Below the pieces are notes generated by a model that saw only the letters and a program-made list of their open reading frames with translations, was not told the origin of the DNA and ran no database searches. From Candidatus Rokuibacteriota bacterium (GTDB lineage Bacteria; Methylomirabilota; Methylomirabilia; Rokubacteriales; CSP1-6): a stretch of DNA of 57,951 nt. Positions 41,708 through 50,724 of the stretch are shown one piece after another. Made by a program: the position numbers and the translations under genes. The stretch is from contig QHSA01000142.1 of assembly GCA_003220315.1 (NCBI GenBank), positions 1 through 57,951 of the forward strand. Reading direction: 5' to 3'. The number at the start of each line of letters is the position of its first letter. Position 1 is the stretch's first letter.

Positions 41708-42970
41708 ATGCATCGCTCGGCCGTCGTCGTCACCACGCTCGCCGTCGTCCTCGGCGCCACCGTCGCCCACGGTCAAACGCTCTCGGGCGAGTACAAGATC
41801 GGCGTGCTCGAGCCCCTCACGGGTCCGCTCGCGGGCGAGGGCAAGCGACACCTCGAGGGGTACGAGATCGTGCGCGACATGATCAACGAGCGGGGCGGCG
41901 TTGCGGGCCGGAAGCTCGTGTTCGCGGTCGCCGACGCCCCCGACCCCACCGCCGCGGCGAGCGAGGCGAACCGGTTGATCACCCGCGAAGGGGTGAAGAT
42001 CATCACCGGCACGTTTTCCTCGCGCCTGTGCGGCGCGGCGAGCGAAGCGGCGGCGCGCCACACCGTCATCTACTGGGAGACCTCCTGCGTCGACCCGCGG
42101 TTCAACAAGCGTGGCCTCACGACCGTCTTCCGCACCGAGATCGACGCCACCGGGTTCGGCTGGTACAACGTCGAGTTCATCGCCAAGCACCTCGCCCCGC
42201 GCTTCAACATGAAAGCCAACGCGCTCAAGATCGCCTTCCTCTCGGAGGATTCCTCGTACGGCCAGGGCGTGACGGAGTCGGCGCGCGTGCGGGCGAAGCA
42301 GGAGTTCGGGATGCAGGAGGTGGCGGCGGAGTACTACTCCTTCACCTCCATCAACGACTTCACGCCGATCATCACCCGGCTCAAGCAGCTCAACCCCGAC
42401 GTGGTCCACCACATCGGCTACACCAACGACGCGCCGCTCTTCTGGCGTCAGGCCCGCGAGCAGAACTTCCTCTTCAAGGCGCTCGTCCACGCGGGGGCGA
42501 CGGGGTACGGCTCGCCCGACTTCGGCCGGGCGCTCGGCAACGACGCCAACGGCGTCTTCGCGCTGCTCGAGCCCGGCCCCGGCTTCCGTCTCGAGTCGCT
42601 CAAGCCCGAGGGCCAGAAGCTCGAGCGCGAGTTCCGCGAGGCCGTCCAGAAGCGGACCGGCTCCTACCCGCTCGGCGGCCACCAGCTCGCCGGCAGCGGC
42701 CTCTGGCTCCTCAAGGTCGTCCTCGATCGGGCGAAGAGCGACGACCTCGCCAAGTTCCGTGACGCCGTGATGTCGCTCGACCTCCCCGTCGGCTCGATGA
42801 TCAACGGCTGGGGCGTGAAGTTCGACGAGCACGGCCAGAACTCGAACGCGCGGGTCCAGCACTACATGCTCCAGTGGCAGAACGGCCAGCTCGTCACGGT
42901 CTGGCCGGAGGAGTTCACGACGAACCGGGCGAAGTGGATCCCGCTCGGCGCCTGGGACGCGCGCAAATAG
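41708..42970 (+). CDS. Branched-chain amino acid-type ABC solute-binding protein
   Basis: 420-aa periplasmic binding protein of the LivK/AmiC type (PBP fold I). Signal peptide MHRSAVVVTTLAVVLGATVAHGQ, then LSGEYKIGVLEPLTGPLAGEG, INERGGVAGRKL, AFLSEDSSYGQGVTE and HHIGYTNDAPLFWRQ. First gene of a complete Liv importer (binding protein, two permeases, two ATPases). The ATG at 41708 has GGGAGG 6 bp upstream; a TTG 75 bp earlier is part of the -35 box and is rejected. The ligand may be an N-carbamoyl or amino acid, judging by the M20 enzyme at the operon end. Confidence 0.92.
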   Translation: MHRSAVVVTTLAVVLGATVAHGQTLSGEYKIGVLEPLTGPLAGEGKRHLEGYEIVRDMINERGGVAGRKLVFAVADAPDPTAAASEANRLITREGVKIITGTFSSRLCGAASEAAARHTVIYWETSCVDPRFNKRGLTTVFRTEIDATGFGWYNVEFIAKHLAPRFNMKANALKIAFLSEDSSYGQGVTESARVRAKQEFGMQEVAAEYYSFTSINDFTPIITRLKQLNPDVVHHIGYTNDAPLFWRQAREQNFLFKALVHAGATGYGSPDFGRALGNDANGVFALLEPGPGFRLESLKPEGQKLEREFREAVQKRTGSYPLGGHQLAGSGLWLLKVVLDRAKSDDLAKFRDAVMSLDLPVGSMINGWGVKFDEHGQNSNARVQHYMLQWQNGQLVTVWPEEFTTNRAKWIPLGAWDARK

Positions 42971-43848
42971 ACGTCTTCGCGCAGCTCGGGGTCTCGACGG
43001 TCCTGCTCGGCGGGATCTACGCGCTGATCGCCGTCGGCCTCACGCTGATCTTCGGGATCATGCGGGTGGTCAACTTCGCCCACGGCGAGTTCCTCATGCT
43101 GGGGATGTACACCGCCTTCTGGGCGTACAGCCTCTGGAGCCTCGACCCCTACTTCGTCCTCTTCATCTCGATCCCCCTCTTCTTTGGCCTCGGCGTCCTC
43201 ACCTATGTCCTGGTCATGCGCGGCGTGATCCATGCCTCCCACAACGTCCAGATCTTCACGACCGTCGGGCTCTCCATCGCGCTGCAAAACGTCGCGCTCG
43301 TCGTCTGGACGGGGGACTTCCGCACGCTGCGGCCGTGGCACGCATCGGTCGTGATCCGCGTCTTCGGCACGGCGTTCAACCTCTCCCAGGTGGTCGCGTT
43401 CGTCATCGCCGTCGCCCTCACGCTCGCCCTCTTCGCCTTCATGAAGTGGACCCACACGGGCCGGGTCATGCGCGCTACCGCGCAGGACCACGACGCGGCG
43501 ACGCTGATGGGCATCGACACCGACCGGGTCTACCGCCTGACGTTCGCGATCGGCATCGCGTGCGTCGGCGCCGCGGGCGTGCTGGTGTCGCCGCTCTACG
43601 CGGTCTACCCCACGGCCGGGCTCCAGTTCGTCCTCCTCGCCTACGTCGTCGTCGTGCTCGGCGGCCTGGGCGACATGGTGGGGGCGATGCTGGGCAGCCT
43701 GATCGTCGCGGCGGTGGAAGTCCTCGGCTCGTACGTCTTCGGCGTCGCGTGGAAGGAGGTCTTCTACTTCGTCCTGTTCATCGCCGTGCTCGTCTTCCGC
43801 CCGGCCGGACTCTTCGGCCAGCGCGGCGCCGAGACGCTCGGGGTGTGA
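42934..43848 (+). CDS. livH: ABC permease LivH type
   Basis: About 304-aa inner-membrane permease with roughly eight helices. Family motifs: GGIYALIAVGLTLIFGIMRVV-NFAHGEF, ATAQDHDAATLMGIDTDRVY (the cytoplasmic coupling loop) and VVVLGGLGDMVGAMLGS. The start is unclear: the frame has no ATG near the family N-terminus (IDVFAQLGVSTVL). GTG 42934 is the nearest standard start and overlaps the binding-protein gene by 37 bp; an ATA at 42967 is the alternative. Confidence 0.88.
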   Translation: MDPARRLGRAQIDVFAQLGVSTVLLGGIYALIAVGLTLIFGIMRVVNFAHGEFLMLGMYTAFWAYSLWSLDPYFVLFISIPLFFGLGVLTYVLVMRGVIHASHNVQIFTTVGLSIALQNVALVVWTGDFRTLRPWHASVVIRVFGTAFNLSQVVAFVIAVALTLALFAFMKWTHTGRVMRATAQDHDAATLMGIDTDRVYRLTFAIGIACVGAAGVLVSPLYAVYPTAGLQFVLLAYVVVVLGGLGDMVGAMLGSLIVAAVEVLGSYVFGVAWKEVFYFVLFIAVLVFRPAGLFGQRGAETLGV

Positions 43849-44825
43849 TGGCCTCGCTGCCGCCCCGGCGCTGGGCCGCGCTCGCGCTCCTCGGCGTCGC
43901 CGCCCTCCTGCCGCTGGTCGTGCGCGACGCGTTCGTCCTCGACAGCCTGATCCTGATCCTCATGTGGGGAGCGCTCTCGGCCGCCTGGAACGTGGCGGGA
44001 GGCTACGCCGGCCAGGTCTCCCTCGGCCACGCCGCCTTCTTCGGCATCGGCGCCTACTCCGCGGCCCTGATGACGGCGCGCTTCCATCAGAGCCCCTGGC
44101 TCGGGCTCCTCCTCGGGGTGGTCCTCTCGATCGCCGCCGGCGGGGTGATCGGCTACCTCTCGAATCGCCTCCGCGGCCCCTACTTCGCGCTCTCCACGAT
44201 CGCGTTCTCGCAGGTGCTCCTGATCGTCGCGAGCCGCTGGCGCGGCTTCACGGCGGGTTCGGAGGGGATCCCGGTCCCCTTCCGCCCCGGCCTCTGGACG
44301 CTCGGCCTCGGCCACGTCGCGTGGGTCTACGTGGCCCTCGTCGTCGCGCTGGTCTACTACGGCGTGCAAGTCTGGCTCGAGACCTCGCGGATCGGCTACC
44401 AGCTCGCCGGCGTCCGTGAGGACGAGGACGCCGCCGAGGCGCTCGGCATCGCGAGCCGCCGACTGAAGATCCGCGCGGTGACGCTCAGCGCCGCGATGAC
44501 GGCGGTCGGCGGCACGTTCTGGGCGCAGTACGTCGGCTTCGTCGACCCCTTCTATGTCTTCTCGATCGACCTCTCGATCAGGTTCGCGCTGAACACGATC
44601 ATCGGGGGGATGGGCACCGCCCTGGGCCCCTTCCTCGGCTCGATCCTGATCACGTCGCTCGAGACGTACCTGCGCGCGACCTTCTCGGGTCTGAAGACCG
44701 GGTTCGCCGGCATCTATCTCGTCATCTACGGCACGGCCCTCATCCTCGTCGTGCGGTTCGCCCCCGAGGGCTTGACCGGTGTCGCCGGTCGCCTGGGGGC
44801 CTGGAGGGCCCGTGCTGACGCTTGA
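43848..44825 (+). CDS. livM: ABC permease LivM type
   Basis: 325-aa membrane protein. GGYAGQVSLGHAAFFGIGAY (about residues 51-70) is the LivM signature, and the coupling loop is GVREDEDAAEALGIASRRLK. The last part has NTIIGGMGTALGPFLGS. Starts at an ATG that overlaps the livH stop (TGATG). The 3' end overlaps livG by 14 bp. Forms the channel with LivH. Confidence 0.93.
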   Translation: MASLPPRRWAALALLGVAALLPLVVRDAFVLDSLILILMWGALSAAWNVAGGYAGQVSLGHAAFFGIGAYSAALMTARFHQSPWLGLLLGVVLSIAAGGVIGYLSNRLRGPYFALSTIAFSQVLLIVASRWRGFTAGSEGIPVPFRPGLWTLGLGHVAWVYVALVVALVYYGVQVWLETSRIGYQLAGVREDEDAAEALGIASRRLKIRAVTLSAAMTAVGGTFWAQYVGFVDPFYVFSIDLSIRFALNTIIGGMGTALGPFLGSILITSLETYLRATFSGLKTGFAGIYLVIYGTALILVVRFAPEGLTGVAGRLGAWRARADA

Positions 44826-45537
44826 GCGCGTGACGAAGCGCTTCGGGGGCCTCACGGCGGTGCGCGACGTGAGTCTCGACGTCCGCCGGGGCGACCTTCT
44901 CGGCATCATCGGGCCGAACGGCGCCGGCAAGACGACACTCTTCAATGTCATCGGTGGCTACTACCGTCCCGACGGCGGCCGCGTCGTGTTCGACGGCCGG
45001 GACGTGGGGGGCCGGCCTCCGCACGTGATCTGCCGCCTCGGTCTCACGCGGACGTTCCAGCTCGTGAAGCCCTTCGGCAACCTCTCGGTCGTGGACAACG
45101 TGATGATCGGCGCGCTGACCAGGCTCCGGCGCGTGAGCGCGGCGCGCCTCGAGGCCGAGCGCGTCGTCGAGACGTGCGGGCTCGCCCCGCACGCCCACGC
45201 GCGCGCCAGGGCGCTGCCGATCGGCCTCCGCAAGCGCCTCGAGGTCGCGCGGGCGCTCGCCACGCGACCGCGCCTCCTCCTCCTCGACGAGGTGATGGCG
45301 GGCCTCACCCCGTCCGAGCTCACGGGGATCATCGAGCTGATCCGGCTCCTGCACGCCGACGGCCTCACACTGATCGTGATCGAGCACGTCATGGCGGCGA
45401 TGATGCGCCTCGCCCAGCGCCTCGTCGTGCTCCACCACGGCGAGGCGATCGCGGAAGGCACACCGGCCCAAGTCGCGCGGGATCGCCGCGTCATCGACGC
45501 CTACCTCGGCGACGAATTCGTCCTTGCTCAGGCTTGA
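44812..45537 (+). CDS. livG: ABC ATPase LivG type
   Basis: 241-aa ATPase. Walker A GPNGAGKTT, Q-loop in LTRTFQLVKPF, signature region ALPIGLRKRLEVARAL (a LPxGxxK variant of LSGGQ), Walker B LLLLDEVMAGL and switch His in VIEHVM. Start GTG 44812 has GGAGGG 3-4 bp upstream and matches the family N-terminus LTLERVTKRFGG; the longer reading from 44779 is less likely. It overlaps livM and livF, so it is coupled. Confidence 0.93.
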   Translation: MLTLERVTKRFGGLTAVRDVSLDVRRGDLLGIIGPNGAGKTTLFNVIGGYYRPDGGRVVFDGRDVGGRPPHVICRLGLTRTFQLVKPFGNLSVVDNVMIGALTRLRRVSAARLEAERVVETCGLAPHAHARARALPIGLRKRLEVARALATRPRLLLLDEVMAGLTPSELTGIIELIRLLHADGLTLIVIEHVMAAMMRLAQRLVVLHHGEAIAEGTPAQVARDRRVIDAYLGDEFVLAQA

Positions 45538-46228
45538 CGCGATCGACGCCTTCTACGGTGATTTGCAGGCGCTCGCGGCCGTTTCGCTCGAGGTGGGCCC
45601 GGGCGAGATCGTCGCGCTCGTCGGCGCCAACGCCGCGGGCAAGTCCACGACCCTCCGCGTCGTCTCCGGCCTGGTGGCACCGCGGCGAGGGCGCGTCCTC
45701 TTCGGTGACGAGGATCTGACGGGGGTCGCCGCGCATCGGAGGGTCGAGCGGGGGATCGTCCAGGTGCCGGAGGGACGTCGTCTGTTCCCCTTCATGAGCG
45801 TCGTCGAGAACCTGCTCCTCGGGGCACACACGGCGCGCGCCCGGGCCGAGCGCGCGACGACGCTCGAGTACGTCTACTCGCTCTTCCCCGCCCTCGCCGA
45901 CCGGCGGACGCAGCTCGCGGGCTCGCTCTCGGGCGGCGAGCAGCAGATGTGCGCGATCGGCCGGGCGCTCATGGCGCGCCCGCGCGTGCTCATGCTGGAC
46001 GAGCCGACGCTCGGCCTGGCGCCCGTGCTCGTCGCGAGGATCTTCGAGACGGTGCGGGCCATCAACGCGGACGGCGTCACGGTGCTGCTGGTGGAGCAGA
46101 ACGTCCGCCAGGCGCTCACGCTCGCCCACCGGGCGTGCGTGCTCGAGAGCGGGAAGCTCGTGCTGGAGGGGCGGGCGCGCGAGCTGCTCGGCGACGAGCG
46201 GCTGAAGCGCGCGTATCTAGGATTGTAG
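45524..46228 (+). CDS. livF: ABC ATPase LivF type
   Basis: 234-aa ATPase. Walker A GANAAGKST, Q-loop GIVQVPEGRRLFPFMSV (the LivF hallmark QVPEGR), signature LSGGEQQMCAIGRAL, Walker B VLMLDEPTLGLAP and switch VEQNV. Starts at TTG 45524, overlapping livG by 14 bp. Completes the five-component importer. Confidence 0.93.
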   Translation: MLRLDAIDAFYGDLQALAAVSLEVGPGEIVALVGANAAGKSTTLRVVSGLVAPRRGRVLFGDEDLTGVAAHRRVERGIVQVPEGRRLFPFMSVVENLLLGAHTARARAERATTLEYVYSLFPALADRRTQLAGSLSGGEQQMCAIGRALMARPRVLMLDEPTLGLAPVLVARIFETVRAINADGVTVLLVEQNVRQALTLAHRACVLESGKLVLEGRARELLGDERLKRAYLGL

Positions 46229-46255
46229 ACTCGCCTCGCACGGCGGGGACTCGAT

Positions 46256-46276
46256 CGCAGGCTCGCCTCGCCTGCG
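46256..46276. terminator. Candidate hairpin after livF
   Basis: CGCAGGC / GCCTGCG, a perfect 7-bp stem with a 7-nt loop, 28 bp after the livF stop. The rest of the 121-bp gap is GC-rich and carries two similar GGATTGTAG words (near 46220 and 46325). No T-tract. Confidence 0.35.
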
Positions 46277-46349
46277 GCTGCGGCTCGTACCGCGGCCCCG
46301 CGACGTGCTACGGCTTGCACTGCGGGATTGTAGGCTGGCGGGAGGGCAC

Positions 46350-47573
46350 ATGGGCATCGACCGGAAGCGACTCGAGCGGTCCATCGACGACCTGGGCAGG
46401 ATCGGCGAGACGCCGCGGGGCGGCCTCACCCGGCTCGCCTTGACGGACGAGGACAAGCGCGGGCGTGACTGGATCGTCGCGCGCATGCGCGAGGCGGGCC
46501 TCCGCGTGACGGTGGACCAGATGGGCAACATCTTCGGCGAGCGCCCGGGGGCCGAGCCGCTGCCGCCCGTCCTGATGGGCTCACACGTGGACTCCGTGCC
46601 GACCGGCGGCAAGTACGACGGCCAGCTCGGCGTCCTCTGCGGCCTCGAGACGATCCGCACGCTGAACGACCAGCGGATCCGCACCCGCCATCCCGTCGCG
46701 CTCGTCATCTTCACCAACGAAGAGGGGGCGCGCTTTCAGCCGGCCATGATCGCCAGCGGGGTGATGGCCGGGAAGATCGCGCTCGAGGACGCCTACGGCG
46801 CGCGCGACACGGACGGGGTCCGTCTCGTGGACGCGCTGGAGCGCATCGGCTATCTCGGCTCGGAGCCCTGCGTCGCGCGACCCTTCCGCGCCTACCTCGA
46901 GCTCCACATCGAGCAGGGTCCGATCCTCGAGGAGGAGGGGCTCGCGGTCGGCGTCGTGGAGGGGATCGTCGCGATCTCGTGGTCACGGCTCTCGCTCCAC
47001 GGCGTCCAGGACCACGCCGGCCCCACGCCGATGCGCATCCGCCACGACGCCCTCGTCGCCGCGGCGGAGGTGATCGCGGGCGTGCGCGGCATCGCCCGCG
47101 AGATCGGAGGGAACCTCGTGGCCACCGTCGGCCACCTCACGGTGCGCCCGAACATCGTGAACGCGATCCCCGGCGCGGCCACGCTCTCGATCGACCTGCG
47201 CGACCCGCGAACCGAGACGCTCGACCGGGCCCTGCCGCTCGTGGACCGCGTCGTCCGCGACGCGTGCGCGCGCGAGGGCGTCCGCTACGAGCTCGAGCAC
47301 TACTGGCGCGTGCCCTTCACGCCGTTCGCCGCCGAGGTCGTCGCCGCCGTCGACCGGGCGGCGAGGGCGAGCGGCGCGCGCTCCCGCCGCATCCTCTCGG
47401 GCGCCGGCCACGACGCTCAGTACATGGCGGCGATCGGCCCGACCGGCATGATCTTCGTCCCGTCGCGCGGCGGGCGTAGCCACTGCGAGGAGGAATTCAC
47501 GCCCATGGACGACATCGAGTACGGCGCCAACACGCTCTTGCTCGCCGCGCTCGAGCTCGCCGGGCGGATGTAG
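46350..47573 (+). CDS. M20-family N-carbamoyl-L-amino acid hydrolase/allantoate amidohydrolase type
   Basis: 407-aa di-metal hydrolase of the hydantoinase/carbamoylase branch. Metal-site motifs: MGSHVDSVPTGGKYDGQLGV, TNEEGARFQPAMIASGVMAG, LHIEQGPILE and the C-terminal SGAGHDAQYMA; HAGPTPMRIRHDA marks the dimer domain. It removes carbamoyl or ureido groups from amino-acid-like substrates. Start ATG 46350 has GGGAGG upstream. Its position directly after a Liv importer suggests that the importer brings in its substrate. Cytoplasmic. Confidence 0.92.
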   Translation: MGIDRKRLERSIDDLGRIGETPRGGLTRLALTDEDKRGRDWIVARMREAGLRVTVDQMGNIFGERPGAEPLPPVLMGSHVDSVPTGGKYDGQLGVLCGLETIRTLNDQRIRTRHPVALVIFTNEEGARFQPAMIASGVMAGKIALEDAYGARDTDGVRLVDALERIGYLGSEPCVARPFRAYLELHIEQGPILEEEGLAVGVVEGIVAISWSRLSLHGVQDHAGPTPMRIRHDALVAAAEVIAGVRGIAREIGGNLVATVGHLTVRPNIVNAIPGAATLSIDLRDPRTETLDRALPLVDRVVRDACAREGVRYELEHYWRVPFTPFAAEVVAAVDRAARASGARSRRILSGAGHDAQYMAAIGPTGMIFVPSRGGRSHCEEEFTPMDDIEYGANTLLLAALELAGRM

Positions 47574-47589
47574 GTGTCGGGGGCAGTCG

Positions 47590-47612
47590 CGATCGAGCCC
47601 CAGGCTCGATCG
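47590..47612. terminator. Strong hairpin after the amidohydrolase gene
   Basis: CGATCGAGCC-CCA-GGCTCGATCG is a perfect 10-bp stem with a 3-nt loop, 16 bp after the stop at 47573. It has no T-tract. A second GGGGGG-CCG-CCCCCC hairpin (47632-47646) lies just before the next gene's Shine-Dalgarno. Confidence 0.5.
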
Positions 47613-47669
47613 ATGCGCAGATGGGGGGTATGGGGGGCCGCCCCCCCAATCAGAGGAGAGGAGGTCGTC

Positions 47670-47966
47670 ATGACACTCGACCGGTACGTTCGGGTCGTGC
47701 TCACCGTGATTGCGATCGCGCTGGTCGCGATCGCGCTGAACCCGTGGCTCGCCCTCGTGCGAGAGCCGCTCGCGCTGCCGCGTGCCGCGGCCGAGACCGC
47801 CCAGGCCAAGTACGAGCACACGATCCCCAAGGCCTGGGGCAGGTTCGTCGCCTACTCGAACGGCAACATCGTGCTCGAGGCGCCGGACCGAACACTCCGC
47901 GAAGTGGACCTGCGAGGGAAGCCGCCCGAGTACCCGAAGGTCATCGTGCAGGCGCACTTCAACTAG
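47670..47966 (+). CDS. Small single-span membrane protein, unknown function
   Basis: 98-aa protein: MTLDRYVRVVLTVIAIALVAIALN forms an N-terminal anchor, and the rest (EHTIPKAWGRFVAYSNGNIVLEAPDRTLREVD) is a short extracytoplasmic beta-like domain. It has a good Shine-Dalgarno (GGAGG) before ATG 47670. I do not recognise the family. It stands alone between the amidohydrolase and a convergent phosphoesterase. Confidence 0.7.
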   Translation: MTLDRYVRVVLTVIAIALVAIALNPWLALVREPLALPRAAAETAQAKYEHTIPKAWGRFVAYSNGNIVLEAPDRTLREVDLRGKPPEYPKVIVQAHFN

Positions 47967-47976
47967 CCGGGCGCGG

Positions 47977-48738
47977 CTACTCCGCGGGCGGCAGCGCGTC
48001 GCCCTCGACGTACGGGACGGCGCGCGGCGGCCGGTGACGCACGACGAGCCGGCCGACCACCGGCAGGTGGTCCGAGGCCACCCGCGCGAGGCGGCTCCGG
48101 TGGACATGGAACTCCTGACCCTGGAGCTCCACGTCCCAGTAGATCCGGTCGAGGGCGAACAGCGGGAACATCGCCGGATGCGTGCGCCGCATCCGGCGCA
48201 TCGGCGACGAGAACTCGCGCCGGAGGCCGCGCGTGATCGGGCCACGGTGCCACTCGTTGAAGTCGCCGAGGAGCACGCGCGGCCCGATGAGCCGTGCGGA
48301 GTCGCGGATGAACCGGCCGAGCAGCTCGAGCTGTGCGCGCCGCTCGGAGAGTGCCAACCCCAGGTGGCAGTTGAAGACATGGAGCGGCGTCCCCTTGACG
48401 TCGAGGTCCACCCGCAAGGCCCCGCGGGGCTCGCGCGCGCCCCGCGACAGGTCGCGGCGCTCCGAGCCGAGGACGGGCACGCGCGTGAGCACGGCGTTGC
48501 CGTAGGTCCCCGAGCCGTGCGCGCGCGTCACGCCCATGACGAGCGCCATGCCGAGCTTCAGCGCGAGGTACGCCCCTTGGTCGCCGGTTTTCCCGCCCGC
48601 CTCGCGGATCACTTCCTGGAGCCCGACCACGTCGGGCGCCGTCTCTGCGATCACGTCGGCGATCCGGTCGAGGTCCAGGCGGCGGTCGAGGCCGACGCCC
48701 CGGTGGATGTTGTAGCTCACGACCGTGAGGGGGATCAT
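47977..48738 (-). CDS. Endonuclease/exonuclease/phosphatase-fold protein
   Basis: 253-aa EEP-superfamily enzyme. Motifs: VVSYNIHRGVG (N-terminal Asn), VVGLQEV (metal-binding Glu), NCHLGLALSERRAQ (His), LLGDFNEWHRG (DFN) and ASDHLPVVG (catalytic SDHxP). The substrate could be a phospholipid head group, as in the family that includes cardiolipin-synthase-linked EEP proteins, or a nucleic acid. It overlaps the downstream-encoded phosphodiesterase gene by 4 bp (that gene is upstream in transcription). Confidence 0.88.
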   Translation of the reverse strand: MIPLTVVSYNIHRGVGLDRRLDLDRIADVIAETAPDVVGLQEVIREAGGKTGDQGAYLALKLGMALVMGVTRAHGSGTYGNAVLTRVPVLGSERRDLSRGAREPRGALRVDLDVKGTPLHVFNCHLGLALSERRAQLELLGRFIRDSARLIGPRVLLGDFNEWHRGPITRGLRREFSSPMRRMRRTHPAMFPLFALDRIYWDVELQGQEFHVHRSRLARVASDHLPVVGRLVVRHRPPRAVPYVEGDALPPAE

Positions 48739-50363
48739 GCCGCCTCGCGGGCGTGCCGGAAGTGCGCGTACAGCTCGACCGGATGGGCGATCGCCGACGG
48801 GAGCGTCACGGTCGGTGGGTGGATGACGAACGTGTGCAGCTCGTCGTACGACGTCCCGGCGTGGGCGCCGACCTCGTCCACGAACGACACGTCGCCCTCG
48901 GGCGCATCGATCCCGTAGACGACGAGATCACCCGCGCTCTCCATCGCCATCAGGTCGCGGAGGCCCTCGAGGACCCGCGGCAGGTCGTCGCGTCCGGCGA
49001 ACGGCCCGGCGCCGAGCTCGTGGAGACGATAGCGCTTGCCGCGCCAGGCGCAGACGGGCCCGTCGTCCGCGCGAGCCAGCACGAATCCGATCCCGCGGCT
49101 CCGCGAGAGCTCCTCCGTGAGCCCCGGGAAACGCTCCTCGATCCACTCGATCCTCACCGGTCCTTCCACCTCCAAGAAGTACACGAAGGCGTTCGGCCCG
49201 GCCGACACGACGCGGATCCCTCCGTGCTCGCGGACCCCACGCGTCCCGCCGAGCACCCGGGGGAAGTCACGCTCGAGGTAGTTCACGAATCGCTGGAAGA
49301 ACCCCGGCGCGCGGTGCGTCCGATACGCGGCGAGCCCGTGCACGACGCGCCGCGCGCGACCGGCGGGCGCCGGCTCCGCGTGCGCCGCGAGCGGATCGAG
49401 GAAGTCGTCGAAGAGGGTCTGCTCGATGGGCTTCCCGCCGGAGAGGCGCGCGTACGGCGTGCACTGCGCCTGGCCGTGGTCGGAGAGGACGTAGAGGTCG
49501 TAGCGGTGCTCCGGGACGCGCCGCAGCACGCGCCAGAGCCGGTGGATCGAGCGGTCGATGCGACGGAGGGCGCGGCGCGCGCGTCGGTGACGCGGGCCGT
49601 AGGCGTGCGCGAACACGTCGTAGTCGAGGTAGTTCACGTAGACCGCCGGCACGCCCGCGTACAGGTCGCGCGCGGCGGCCAGCGTGAACAGCTCGCGGAG
49701 CCACACCGAGATCCCGACCTTGATGGCGAGCCAGCGCCATCCCCGCGCGCTCTCCCCGAGGGGGTCGGCGACGAAGCGGAGGAGGGCGCGGGCGAGCTCG
49801 ATCCCGGAGAGCACGCAGCACTTCACGAGGACCCAGCCGACGACGACGAGCTGCGAGACGAGGCAGAGCAGGCCCGCGCCGCTCGGCCGCCGCATCATCG
49901 CGAACGTCAGGAGGTTGCTCGTGGCGCCGCCCGTGAAGACGCAGCCGTAGGCGCTGCCGTCGGCGAGGATGCCGCGGCGGCCCTGCGCCTGCGCCACCTC
50001 GACCCGCAGGGCGTCCTGCCCGCGCGGGAAGTACACGTCGGCGTGGCGGCGCTTGTCGTGGTAGTGGAAGCCGGGGATGTCCGGCCGCACGCCGTACATG
50101 GCCGACATCTGGAAGGCCGGCGTGGAGGTGGGCAGACCGACGCTCATCGGCGTGAGCCGCCAGCCCCGGTGCCGGACGAGCCGCGCGAGGAAGGGTGCCG
50201 TGCCGTCCGTGAGCGCCTGCGTGAGCACGGAGCGCGAGAGGCCGTCGATCTGGACGATCAGCACACGGCGTCGCGTCGCCTCGGGTGCCCGGCCGCGGTA
50301 GAGCCGCCGCACGAGCCGGTCGAGCCACCGCTGGAGGCGCAGGACGAGGTCGTCGAGGGACAT
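48735..50363 (-). CDS. Alkaline-phosphatase-superfamily phosphodiesterase with membrane helix
   Basis: 542-aa protein of the type I phosphodiesterase/nucleotide pyrophosphatase group. The N-terminal metal motif VLIVQIDGLSRSVL (Asp) leads to the nucleophile region VGLPTSTPAFQMSAMYG with Thr/Ser. The distal metal motifs are NYLDYDVFAHAYGP, LSDHGQAQ and a C-terminal FVIHPP. A hydrophobic stretch (LLCLVSQLVVVGWVLVK) near residue 180 could anchor it to the membrane. ATG 50363 is chosen; the frame upstream lacks family features. Paired with the EEP phosphatase by a 4-bp overlap, so both may act on the same lipid- or nucleotide-linked phosphodiester. Confidence 0.83.
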   Translation of the reverse strand: MSLDDLVLRLQRWLDRLVRRLYRGRAPEATRRRVLIVQIDGLSRSVLTQALTDGTAPFLARLVRHRGWRLTPMSVGLPTSTPAFQMSAMYGVRPDIPGFHYHDKRRHADVYFPRGQDALRVEVAQAQGRRGILADGSAYGCVFTGGATSNLLTFAMMRRPSGAGLLCLVSQLVVVGWVLVKCCVLSGIELARALLRFVADPLGESARGWRWLAIKVGISVWLRELFTLAAARDLYAGVPAVYVNYLDYDVFAHAYGPRHRRARRALRRIDRSIHRLWRVLRRVPEHRYDLYVLSDHGQAQCTPYARLSGGKPIEQTLFDDFLDPLAAHAEPAPAGRARRVVHGLAAYRTHRAPGFFQRFVNYLERDFPRVLGGTRGVREHGGIRVVSAGPNAFVYFLEVEGPVRIEWIEERFPGLTEELSRSRGIGFVLARADDGPVCAWRGKRYRLHELGAGPFAGRDDLPRVLEGLRDLMAMESAGDLVVYGIDAPEGDVSFVDEVGAHAGTSYDELHTFVIHPPTVTLPSAIAHPVELYAHFRHAREAA

Positions 50364-50478
50364 CCCAGCCACAGTGTAGCCGCGCTGGCCCGGCTCCCGA
50401 AAGCGTCTTCGACGGCGAGGCCGCCTCCATTCCGTCGCCTTACGCAATCTGGTATTGTCTTACGTTGGAGGGAATCGT

Positions 50479-50724
50479 ATGACCTTAAGCCGATCGGTAA
50501 GAGTGAGTCGAAAGGGGCAGCTCGTGATCCCGAAGGAGATGCGGGACGCGCTGGGCGTGAAGGAGGGGGACGACCTGCTCGCGCGGCTCGAGGACGGACG
50601 GGTCATCCTGACCCGGCCGCGGGTGTACGCGCGAATCACCCGGGGCTCGCTGAAGGGCACGTGGGGCAAGACCCGGCGGGCGGTCGAGCGCTATGTCGAG
50701 AGGCAGCGCAGGTCGTGGCCGTAA
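50479..50724 (+). CDS. AbrB/MazE-type antitoxin (VapB-like)
   Basis: 81-aa DNA-binding protein of the SpoVT-AbrB swapped-hairpin fold: SVRVSRKGQLVIPKEMRDALGVKEGDDLLARL. The basic C-terminus (YARITRGSLKGTW ... RQRRSWP) would bind the toxin. Start ATG 50479 follows GGAGGG. It overlaps the PIN-domain toxin gene by 10 bp, the normal antitoxin-first order, and probably represses its own promoter. Confidence 0.9.
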   Translation: MTLSRSVRVSRKGQLVIPKEMRDALGVKEGDDLLARLEDGRVILTRPRVYARITRGSLKGTWGKTRRAVERYVERQRRSWP

